The position numbers were made by a program, and so were the translations under genes. From Dimorphilus gyrociliatus (Eukaryota > Annelida > Polychaeta > Dinophilidae): a DNA stretch of 64,000 nt. The stretch spans positions 910,942-974,941 of the forward strand of contig CAJFCJ010000009.1 in assembly GCA_904063045.1 (NCBI GenBank), given 5' to 3'. Of this stretch, positions 35,574 through 44,777 are shown one piece after another (within the stretch, counting starts at the first letter, position 1; the number at the start of each line of letters is the position of its first letter). The notes beneath the pieces are model-generated. The model saw nothing but the letters and a program-made list of their open reading frames with translations, searched no databases and was not told the DNA's origin.

Positions 35574-37127
35574 TTGAACAGTATTTTTCAAAGCTACGAA
35601 CATATCCTTACTTTATTCATTGAATACTATTTTTACTGCGCAGTAGCTAAATTGCATCGAAAGAGTCAACAATCCCGCGATATCTTATCACCAATTACTG
35701 ATTTTCTTCCTCAAAATTTATACACAACCAAGGGAAATGGAGGAATACCAGCATGTCAAGAGAGTAACTGTCATTATACCGTATGTTGTATTTGAAACTT
35801 GTAATTTTTTCTTATAACCAGTTCAAAAATGAATCCTCCACTGTTGATAAGTGGGGAAATATAACAACTTTTGAGGGACGGATCGCTGAAGTAAATTACC
35901 AACTGGCCGAAAGTGACAAGCGGACGAAATCAATGGATTTTTACAGAAGATGGGCACCCAGAATTTATAGTACTCTGTACGGGCCAAAAACTAATATTAA
36001 TCCGAAGGGAAAAGTTGAGTGGATACGGCCATCCGATTGGCCGGATAATGTGCCATTCGGTGATCCGAATAATGGAAGTGAGGTGAAGGATAAGAAGGAG
36101 CCAAAGTCTAAGAAAGGACAGGTGGAGCCCATGTTCCAACGCAATAGACATTCCAAGAAGAAGAATGATGAGAAGGAAGAGAATGACCCAAAGGAAAACA
36201 AGAAGGAAAAAAAGTTTATTAAAAAACAATTAGAGCCCATGTTTGAACATTTGGTTGAATTATTCGAAGTATTAATTTGAAAATTTCATGATAAATATTT
36301 CACTAATTATTTTTTTTAATACTTGTAGAAAAAATACGGAAAAAGAATCGTAACAAATGATCAAATATCGATGGCTTCTGTGATGGATGGTGTTGCACTG
36401 CCTAATACAAACTTGCGAGCAGCTGATAATGAGCAGATGAACCAAGGAAATTTTCATAATGTGGCAAAACCTACTGAAGCTTGTCCTGTGAGTACTCAGG
36501 GAGATGACATTCTGTGGAACGTTGAATTACGATTGGATAAAAAGCTAGAATCGTTGAAACCACGCTTAAAGGCAGAGAATTGGAACGTTTTAAACAAGTA
36601 TCTCCGTAAGTTATTAATTTATATACGAGATATATGAATACTTTCATCTTATTGCTAAATTTTTAGAGTTCATCCATACAATTTGTGACTATGACAAAAT
36701 GGGTGCTAAGACGGCAGCCTTTGAAATGGAGACATCGATAGATAATTTCCATGCGAATATGTCTTCAGGCATAGCTGAAGAGATGTTGTTAAACATCGAT
36801 GAATGGAAGAGCAGACTATTTAATGTTTTCTGTGGCACAAATATGGCAAATACTGAGAAAACATCCATGAAAATTAAGGAAGAACTGGAAGATTTTGACG
36901 ACTCGGAAAATGGAAAATTATATCCTGATAAATGTATGATTACTGAACCTGGTATGAGGTTAGACAGTATGATTGCCGAAGTTCTTAGTAGGATGGAGGA
37001 TCAGGATATAGACCCTCGTTTTAAAGAAGCGGAGGATTTAAATGCCAGTGAAGACGTTTGTTTAGAAGAGTTTTTTCGCGACCTTGGCTTTCCGGAAACA
37101 AGTATGATGGATTATGATGATGATTGA
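35574..37127 (+). CDS. Orphan tandem gene B
   Basis: Duplicate of gene A. Exons: a first exon open from about 35574 to 35780 (true start not identified; no ATG in frame), 35822-36268, 36329-36605 and 36667-37127. From about 35696 to 36932 it matches gene A almost base for base, introns included. After GKLY the tail is different: PDKCMITEPGMRLDSMIAEV, SRMEDQDIDPRFKEAEDL, then an acidic amphipathic end (VCLEEFFRDLGFPETSMMDY) closing in DDD. Hydrophobic residues spaced among acidic ones look like a transcriptional-activation or docking tail, which is inference. Gene A contains a stop or splice site where B reads through at its 5' side. Confidence 0.7.
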
Positions 37128-37499
37128 TAAGAGAATGCGTGATTTCTAAATCTGTATCTTATCATTATTAATCGAGAGTTGTATTTTTCACCGGAAATTT
37201 GTTTTAGCACTTTAATGAAATTGCAAGTTTGTCTAGCACGTTTTTTCAATGAAAATCTAACAAAAAGAGCACTCACTATAAAACATATTTCAACATATTT
37301 GTCATTTATTTGAAATATATTGAAATACTAATATTCAAATATCTTTGGTTGACAGTGGCTCACAATGAAAAACAGCAAGAGGTCCAGATGACAAGGACAA
37401 TTTGCTTTAAACTGTGATTATTAAAAAATATAATTGATAATTCAATTTATCGTAGTAAAAACAATTTGAAAAGTAATATTTACTCTTTTAAAAACTTTC

Positions 37500-37860
37500 T
37501 AGTTTATAACTTGATTAGTATTAATCCAAAAGGAAAAGTTAAGTGTGAATAATGCACCAGAAGGAGTCAAAGCTCATGTTTGAATTGCATGTTAAATATT
37601 TCACTAAGTAGTTTCTTTTAATAATTATAGAAAGAATATGGCAGATGATATTTTCGGAATCTGTCATCGTCTATTGAAACTTGTGAAAACTACGACAGAA
37701 AGGAATCAAGAGGATGCAAGCTATTGACAGACTTTAATTCTCTGGAACACACATGTTGGATGCGGAAAAGATTGAATGTTTTCCGAATCTGTAACTTATA
37801 ACAATACATGATGAAAGTTGTAGTATCATCGGAATTTGTTTTAGTACTCTAAATAATTAT
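37500..37860 (+). pseudogene. Decayed third copy of the orphan A/B unit
   Basis: Fragments in the same order as genes A and B survive without an open frame: ATTAATCCAAAAGG (NINPKGK region), a TCATGTTTGAA piece, the intron-like TATTTCACTAA followed by the acceptor ATAGAAAGAATATGG, and TTGTGAAAACTACGACA. The 3' end, ATTTTCCGAATCTGTAA followed by TGATGAAAGTTGTAGTATCA, matches the end of gene A, not B. Large internal deletions are evident. Confidence 0.6.
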
Positions 37861-38175
37861 CTGAAAATTAATAACAGAAAGCGCCAACAACTGAATAGTT
37901 TGATATTATAATATTTTCTTTTATTAGTTTAAGCAATACAATTTACTGTACTAGTATATTTTTATGTTATAACCCTGGTTAAATGTTGAAAATTATGTAG
38001 TTTTTCTACAACCTACTATAATTACATTATCTATCTATAAAAAAATATTTTAATTAATTTTTCATAATTTATTTTTAATTGAATTAAAATAAATTTATTA
38101 CGAAAATATTTCTCTTTTTAAAACCACCTAAGGTTTCTTACGCAACAGCTTGAAAAGCCAGTCGAAAGACTGATA
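37861..38175. other. Intergenic, AT-rich
   Basis: Spacer between the decayed unit and the exon-array gene; nothing recognised. Confidence 0.5.
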
Positions 38176-40789
38176 ATGTCGAAAAGTCAGAAAAACATAA
38201 CATCCTATCGTTGCAAGCGGAATGTAAGTAAAATTAAAACTTTTGAAGGAAGATCTCTAAACGAACTAGGTAAATATAGATATACTGTTCATGTAAACAT
38301 AAAATATATAAACGTTTTTCAACAATAGAAGATGGCGCAGAGCCATTTGTTAGACTTAACGAGGAAAAGCCGCATATAGCGACTCATCAGAACCGAACGG
38401 TAACAAAAGTGACATTTTTCATATAATTAAATTTCATAAATTTCCTCTTCTAGCAAAAAGCTTGTTCACAGAATAACCTACCTGAAGCTTCTTCACAGTA
38501 CAGGTCAACTGAAGCTCTTGATGATGCTTTAGGAAAAAGACCTGTAAACAACCAGCTCTCTGCTGAATGTAGCCAAACAGTAGGTTTCAAATGATTTTAA
38601 TATTATTAATTAATTTAAAATATTTTTTTCTTTGACAATGAAGTCACAATTTGGATTACATCCTGAAATAAATCATAAAATTCAAATAATTTCGAGATAT
38701 ATATCAGAATGTGAAGAAGCCGATTCAAAGAAGATTTTCGGTGATGCTCTCAGTAATTATAGTATTTAAATTTTAAAAACCATTAATTAAATATCATTTT
38801 CTTCTAGCAATTCTGCAAATGGATCCGTTTCCTAACAATCCCCAAACAAAAATCCACTTAGAAGAACTTCTAGAAGACGTAAAGCAGCCAAATTGCTCTA
38901 GGGAAAAATCGAACAAGTGGCAAACTTGGCTAAAAAACTTAATAAAAAAGAAGGGAATCAAATCTGTTGCATCTGGACAACTACAAGGTTTGATATCTTT
39001 TTGCTGATCCTAGTAAAAGTAAATAGCAAGTGATTTATGTGGGCTTTACTCCTTCAACAGAAGGTGCCATCTTTGGTAGAATCCAACAGATGGGAATCCC
39101 ATCTGCTGCCCCGGGACAACAACAAGGTTTGATGTCTTTTTGCTTTTGCTAGTAAAAGTAAATAGCAAGTTATTCATGTAAGCTTTACTCCTTCTTTAAC
39201 AGAAAATGACAGGTTGGGTGGAATCCAACAGATGGGATTCCCATCTGCTGCCCCGGGACAACAACAAGGTTTGATGTCTTTTTGCTTTTGCTAGTAAAAG
39301 TAAATAGCAAGTTATTCATGTAAGCTTTACTCCTTCTTTAACAGAAAATGTCAGCTTGGGTGGAATCCAACAGATGGGATTCCCATCTGCTGCCCCAGGA
39401 CAACAACAAGGTTTGATGTCTTTTTCCTTATGCTAGTAAAAGTAAATAGCAAGTTATTCATGTAAGCTTTACTCCTTCTTTAACAGAAAATGTCAGCTTG
39501 GGTGGAATCCAACAGATGGGATTCCCATCTGCTGCCCCGGGACAACAACAAGGTTTGATGTCTTTTTCCTTATGCTAGTAAAAGTAAATAGCAAGTTATT
39601 CATGTAAGCTTTACTCCTTCTTTAACAGAAGATGTCAGCTTGGCTGGAATCCAACAGATGGGATTCCCATCTGCTGCCCCGGGACAACAACAAGGTTTGA
39701 TGTCTTTTTGCTTTTGCTAGTAAAAGTAAATAGCAAGTTATTCATGTAAGCTTTACTCCTTCTTTAACAGAAGATGTCAGCTTGGGTGGAATCCAACAGA
39801 TGGGATTCCCATCTGCTGCCCCGGGACAACAACAAGGTTTGATGTCTTTTTGCTTATGCTAGTAAAAGCAAATAGCAAGTTATTCATGTAAGCTTTACTC
39901 ATTCTTTAACAGAAGATGTTAGCTTGGGTGGAATCCAACAGATGGGATTCCCATCTGCTGCCCCAGGACAACAACAAGGTTTGATGTCTTTTTCCTTATG
40001 CTAGTAAAAGTAAATAGCAAGTTATTCATGTAAGCTTTACTCCTTCTTTAACAGAAAATGTCAGCTTGGGTGGAATCCAACAGATGGGATTCCCATCTGC
40101 TGCCCCGGGACAACAACAAGGTTTGATGTCTTTTTCCTTATGCTAGTAAAAGTAAATAGCAAGTTATTCATGTAAGCTTTACTCCTTCTTTAACAGAAGA
40201 TGTCAGCTTGGGTGGAATCCAACAGATGGGATTCCCATCTGCTGCCCCGGGACAACAACAAGGTTTGATGTCTTTTTCCTTATGCTAGTAAAAGCAAATA
40301 GCAAGTTATTCATGTAAGCTTTACTCCTTCTTCAATAGAAAATGTCAGCTTGTGTCTAATCCTACGGATGGGAATCCCATCTGCTGCCCCGGGACAACAA
40401 CAAGGTTTGATGTCTTTTTGCTTATGCTAGTAAAAGCAAATAGCAAGTTATTCATGTAAGCTTTACTCCTTCTTTAACAGAAAATGTCAGCTTGGGTGGA
40501 ATCCAACAGATGGGATTCCCATCTGCTGCCCCAGGACAACAACAAGGTTTGATGTCTTTTTGCTTTTGCTAGTAAAAGTAAATAGCAAGTTATTCATGTA
40601 AGCTTTACTCCTTCTTTAACAGAAAATGTCAGCTTGGGTGGAATCCAACAGATGGGAATCCCATCTTGTGCACCCGGACAATATCCCAGTTTTGGGAATG
40701 AGCGACGGAATTCCGAACAAATGATGGCTAGAAGCAACGATATAATACCAACCACAGTCTTGGATATGGAGATGAATGAAACGAATTAG
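38176..40789 (+). CDS. Exon-array gene with 22-residue repeats
   Basis: Seventeen exons, all phase-consistent: 38176-38269, 38329-38399, 38454-38579, 38644-38752 and 38808-38987, then eleven 66-nt exons starting at 39061 and every 142 bases to 40481 (last one 40481-40546), and a terminal exon 40623-40789 (stop 40787-40789). The predicted protein is 490 aa if all are included. The N part is MSKSQKNITSYRCKRN with KTFEGR, similar to TTFEGR of genes A/B. It is followed by a helical domain (HPEINHKIQIISRYISECEE, HLEELLEDVKQPNCSREKSN, WQTWLKNLIKK), then repeats of E(N/D)VSLGGIQQMGFPSAAPGQQ plus Q, and a short unique tail (YPSFGNERRNSEQMMARSND). Every repeat exon is phase 1-1, so any subset could be skipped without frameshift. 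No family recognised. It could be a rapidly evolving relative of genes A/B. Confidence 0.78.
39061..40688 (+). repeat. Tandem array of 142-bp exon+intron units (12 copies)
   Basis: Exon starts at 39061, 39203, 39345, 39487, 39629, 39771, 39913, 40055, 40197, 40339, 40481 and 40623 differ by exactly 142. Each unit is a 66-nt exon (donor AACAAG/GTTTGATG) and a 76-nt intron ending TTCTTTAACAG. Introns are as conserved as exons. The first unit's exon (GCCATCTTTGGTAGAATC) and the tenth (TGTGTCTAATCCTACGG) are the most diverged. The preceding exon's end (GGGAATCAAATCTGTTGC, then CTACAAG/GTTTGATATC) is a diverged half-unit from which the array probably grew. Confidence 0.95.
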
Positions 40790-41462
40790 TCTTAACTAAA
40801 GACATTTCTCTGAACACCTTCAAATTTTTAACTATTTAGTAAAACTTTAATTTGTGATTATATTGCTTTAACATTTGAAGGGTTTATCAGACTTTCATGA
40901 TAAGGCTAGCTTTATTAAAATCTAATTTGAATGTCCGCTTCTACTGTATACGTTATGGCTTTTATTTTGCACCAAAATTTATATAATTTGGTTTTGCACT
41001 GGAATACAAAATGGCTTTCATGAATTTAAAAAATATCTTTTATCATAGTTGCAAATTTCGTCAGCTTCCCCTTCCAGAAGACTACTACAGCTTCTCCAGA
41101 GAAGTAAAGTTATTAGGTAGCTAGAGTATGGAGAGGGAAAGGGGTCGGCAAACAGTCAATCGTGTGCTCAGTGTAGCCTATCGAACAACAGTAACAATCT
41201 TTTCGGGAAGATGAGTAAAAAGTCTTACAAAACTGGAAATCTTGTCCACTACTTGTCTAGATATGGAGATGAAAACAATGGCATTGGACAATAAACATTT
41301 GAGAATAATTAAGTTTTTGCATTAAACCTTTTATGTCAAATATAACACTAAACCCCTACAGCTCCTATAGTTTATCTAATTACTTGATAACAATTTTCAG
41401 TTGTATAGAATGTTTTATTGAGTAAACTTTTAAACTGATAAAGAATTGTAAATAGTTCATTT
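40790..41462. other. Convergent 3' region
   Basis: Non-coding spacer between the exon-array gene and ACP7. It is slightly richer in mixed sequence around 41070-41170, but I see no ORF or RNA gene. Confidence 0.5.
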
Positions 41463-42855
41463 TTATGGATTTTCAGGCAAAGAACCTTTACACTTGCCAG
41501 AATTATCAGCGTAGGAATAAATACCATGTTTGCTTTTAACTATCCAAGTTTTATCAATTATTTCTCCTTTTTTATCATCAGAGACTTGCTCGAAATATGC
41601 GTGACTGCTGTTGAAAAATTGCATTCTTGTGTATCCATAGTCGTCTGACCTAAAGGCTGTCATGTAAGGTTGAATCGGTATGAATCCGTCATGTCTTTCT
41701 CTGCAGCCTGCTGATCCTGTAGATTATTAAGTATTATATATCAAATAACTAAATTATGTTTAATTTACCCGTTGTGATGTGAATTGGGGCTCCTGGTTCA
41801 ATATAGGGTTGAGCTAAACTCCCATTGCAAACTGTCCTATCGTAGATTGGCCACAGTCTCTCATACGAATGTTCATGAGCCCAAATCATAACATCTACAC
41901 CATATTGATAGAAGAGATCTTCTAATCCATACCCTAGATAAGGTAAACCTGTTCTTATTATACTTTCGTACTTTGAACAATCATCATTATCATTGTTCGA
42001 ACAGTACATAGGCCTGTGAGCCATGGTAACTATCCATGGTCTTTCTGCTCTGTTCTTGTTAGCTTTAATTAGGTCCTGTTCCAGCCAGGCAAATTGATTT
42101 CTAATTTGTTGTGTTCCATATTGAAGATAGAAATATACTTCGGTTGAAAAGCTTATAATATGAACTGGACCCACGTCATAGCTGTAATATATTGATTCGC
42201 CATCACCATTTCGAGGCATACCAAAACGAAATCTATAATTGCTAAAGTTATATGCTTGTTCATGATTACCAGGGCAGGTCATATATGGAACATAGGCGGC
42301 AATAGATTCGATTTGTCTCATGAATTGATCACCAACTCTTGCATTGTCCGAATCCATATCATAAGCAAAATCTCCAACATGTAGAATTGCGTCGTAAAAA
42401 TTTTTTCTTGTTTCTTGCTGAAGTCTAGCTAGAGATTGAGCATTTGAATTCCCCATATCACCGTAGATAGCAAATCTTGGACTCCAGTTAGGATCCGTTC
42501 GCCATGTTTTAAAAAAGAATATATCACTCCATCCAGAATTTGATCCTACATTATAAGTATAAACTGTATCTGCTTTTAAATTTGTTAATTTCACACGGTG
42601 TATAAACATTGTTCGTTTTTGAGAGCCTCCATCGACAAATTTAGAACTTGATCCTACCGCCTTCAGATTCAAGTCTCGGAGAGAATAAAGTCCGTATTGT
42701 ACAAATGAATTCTTAGTGTCATTCATTGTTACCCAACTTACGTACATTTCTGAAGCATTATTACCAATTGATATATGTACTTGTTCCGGCTGTTGATATA
42801 AAACTTGACATTCTATATAAATAAACAAGTTTATGGCCACTAGAAGAAACAACAT
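41463..42855 (-). CDS. ACP7: Purple acid phosphatase (ACP7/PAPL type), secreted or lysosomal
   Basis: Two exons (minus), 42855-41769 and 41716-41463, give 446 aa (human ACP7 438). An N-terminal signal peptide (MLFLLVAINLFIYIECQ) precedes a fibronectin-III-like domain (QVHISIGNNASEMYVSWVT) and the metallophosphatase domain. All binuclear-metal motifs are present: GDMG, GDFAYD, GNHE, the histidine in VTMAHRPMYC and WAHEHSYER. The C-terminal domain includes GSAGCRERHDGF and the family end FFNSSHAYFEQVSDD. The enzyme hydrolyses phosphomonoesters at acid pH using an Fe-metal centre. Two E-boxes like the lysosomal CLEAR element lie 50-90 bases upstream. Confidence 0.95.
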
Positions 42856-42907
42856 CTTTAAGTAATAGTTTTAAATTGGGCTTTTAGTTTGTTTGAGATA
42901 ATATTTG

Positions 42908-42946
42908 GTCACGTGATGAGGTTTCTGCTATTTCTGGTCACATGAC
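42908..42946. promoter_or_regulatory. Paired CLEAR-like E-boxes upstream of ACP7
   Basis: GTCACGTGAT at 42908-42917 and GTCACATGAC at 42937-42946 (within the palindrome-like GGTCACATGACC) lie 53 and 82 bases upstream of the ACP7 ATG. The mammalian CLEAR consensus bound by TFEB/TFE3 is GTCACGTGAC. The rest of 42856-43317 is AT-rich and otherwise unremarkable. Confidence 0.5.
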
Positions 42947-43276
42947 CACCGAATTGAAACAATTAAGAGGCGTATATTCTCAAATCTATTTTAAAAAAAA
43001 TATCTGATAAATAAAAATTTTGTTTATTGCAATTGACCTAATTAGGAAAAATATTGAGCTCTTTTATGATATTTCAATAATATTCTATTTCATGAAGCAA
43101 ATGAGTCATGAAAACAATCTTTAAAAACATTTTCTTACATAAATAAATATTTCTCTCTTCTTCTGGAACATGTAAATAATTAAGAAAAAATGTACCAGGC
43201 AGTCATTTTAAAATGAAAATGAAAGAAAAACTACACTGTTTCTCCAAAATGAAAGTTTAACCATCAAAATATGCAG

Positions 43277-43285
43277 TATATATAA
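43277..43285 (+). promoter_or_regulatory. TATA box of the IAP-like gene
   Basis: TATATATAA lies about 41 bases before the ATG at 43318, placing transcription start close to the start codon. Confidence 0.45.
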
Positions 43286-43317
43286 CGACTCGCTAGTTCG
43301 CTAAATTGACGCACACA

Positions 43318-44691
43318 ATGGAGAATTTAAGCAGAAATTGTTCAATCTATACAAATACTTTTAATAGTAAAAATGTTAAAGAATCAAATTTAAAGATCTT
43401 TACGAAAAATTATATCTCTGATAAGGATAAAAGCGTATTTAAGTGTAACGATTCCGGAAGAGAAGACGCTAGCTTAAGTGATCGGAATTTATATTCGAAT
43501 AAAATTTACTTAAACACCTGTAAACTCTTACAAAGGAAATTCATAAAACAGTGTGATATTTCTTACATAATGGATTCTGGTAAAGACTGGAATGAAGATT
43601 TAGATATGAGCTATATTGAAAATAGGAAAAAGTCATTTCTAAAGTGGAAATACGATGATAGATTATCTGTAACATTATTAATAGATAGTTTCTTTTATTA
43701 CTTGGGTGAAATTGATGCTACAAAATGTTTCTCCTGTAATCTTGTTGTAAAAGATTGGAAGAAAAACTCAAAACCATTGACTATCCATACGCTTCTATCT
43801 CAGAATTGTCCTATGATAAAGGAATATTTTAACGAATATTTCATGAATAATAACAAAGAAGAATTGATTTTAGAATATGAGAATAAGCTTTTGGAGTGTC
43901 AACCATTATATCCTGATATGATGAGGTATAGTTGTCGTCTAGAGTCTCTCTCAGAATATGACATCAGTCTCCTTGAAAAGGAATTGTGCGCTACTACAGG
44001 ATTTATAATGAAAGAAAAACAAATTTTAACATGTTTTCATTGTGGATGTAGTTTGAGAGGAGAAAACATTGAAAATCCTTTTCAGGAACATGCAAAATTT
44101 CAACCGTATTGTTTATTTCTAATCAACAGGAAAGGTGCTGAATTTGTAGATGAACACAAGCTGAATTTTCCAGTCAAAGATGAAAATTGTAACACTGATG
44201 TTATTAGTTTAAAAAACACGTCTAAATTTAATATAGATCCTCGAGAAGTCAGAGCAGCAATAGATACAGACGTCGCTAAACTACTTTCAGAATTAAAAGA
44301 CTGGAATATTGTTCTTCGATCAATTGAATTTGGTAAAAGATATAATCTCCTTTATGAATTAAATATTGAAACACTTTGTAAAATATGTGAAAAATTCGAG
44401 AAAATGCTTTTAAATGAAAAAAAACCAATAACGAAATTGAATTATAAAGAAAAATATAAAGTGTTATTTAATAAACAACATTCACCCAAAAATAAATCAC
44501 AATTAATGAAATCCTTTTTTAATGATTTAACATCTTGTAAAAATCAAAAAATAGTTTGTAATGAAATGGCAAATGTTGTCACCCTTCCTTGCGGATGTTT
44601 GGCAGTTTGTTCTAAATGTGCTGATTCTGTTGTAAATTGTCAGAGATGTGGTACGTTTATTAGTGGAACAGTATTAATTTTTCAAGGGTAA
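43318..44691 (+). CDS. IAP-like protein with two BIR domains and a degenerate RING
   Basis: Single exon, 457 aa from ATG 43318 (the frame opens slightly earlier at a TTG). BIR1 is RKKSFLKW..FFYYLGEIDATKCFSC, continuing to H and C with the exact CX2CX16HX6C zinc spacing. BIR2 is GFIMKEKQILTCFHCGC, then H and C with CX2CX15HX6C. The C terminus is like an IAP RING (VVTLPCGCLAVCSKCADSVV, CQRCGTFISGTVLIF). However, the usual PCGH histidine is cysteine, the loop before it is one residue short and no cysteine sits at the first ligand position. IAPs bind caspases or their activators, and the RING ubiquitinates. Here E3 activity is doubtful. It is unusually diverged for an IAP and lacks introns. Confidence 0.85.
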   Translation: MENLSRNCSIYTNTFNSKNVKESNLKIFTKNYISDKDKSVFKCNDSGREDASLSDRNLYSNKIYLNTCKLLQRKFIKQCDISYIMDSGKDWNEDLDMSYIENRKKSFLKWKYDDRLSVTLLIDSFFYYLGEIDATKCFSCNLVVKDWKKNSKPLTIHTLLSQNCPMIKEYFNEYFMNNNKEELILEYENKLLECQPLYPDMMRYSCRLESLSEYDISLLEKELCATTGFIMKEKQILTCFHCGCSLRGENIENPFQEHAKFQPYCLFLINRKGAEFVDEHKLNFPVKDENCNTDVISLKNTSKFNIDPREVRAAIDTDVAKLLSELKDWNIVLRSIEFGKRYNLLYELNIETLCKICEKFEKMLLNEKKPITKLNYKEKYKVLFNKQHSPKNKSQLMKSFFNDLTSCKNQKIVCNEMANVVTLPCGCLAVCSKCADSVVNCQRCGTFISGTVLIFQG

Positions 44692-44777
44692 TAGAATAAA
44701 AATTCTCTCATGTTGAAATATATTTTAAATTAAAAGAATTATGAGAGATATATAATTTTAAAAATAGACTGTTATAT

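Noticed and set aside
39061-40688. CRISPR-like array
   Set aside because: Regular spacing, but repeats and the supposed spacers are both conserved, units contain splice signals and an open exon, and the setting is an animal genome.
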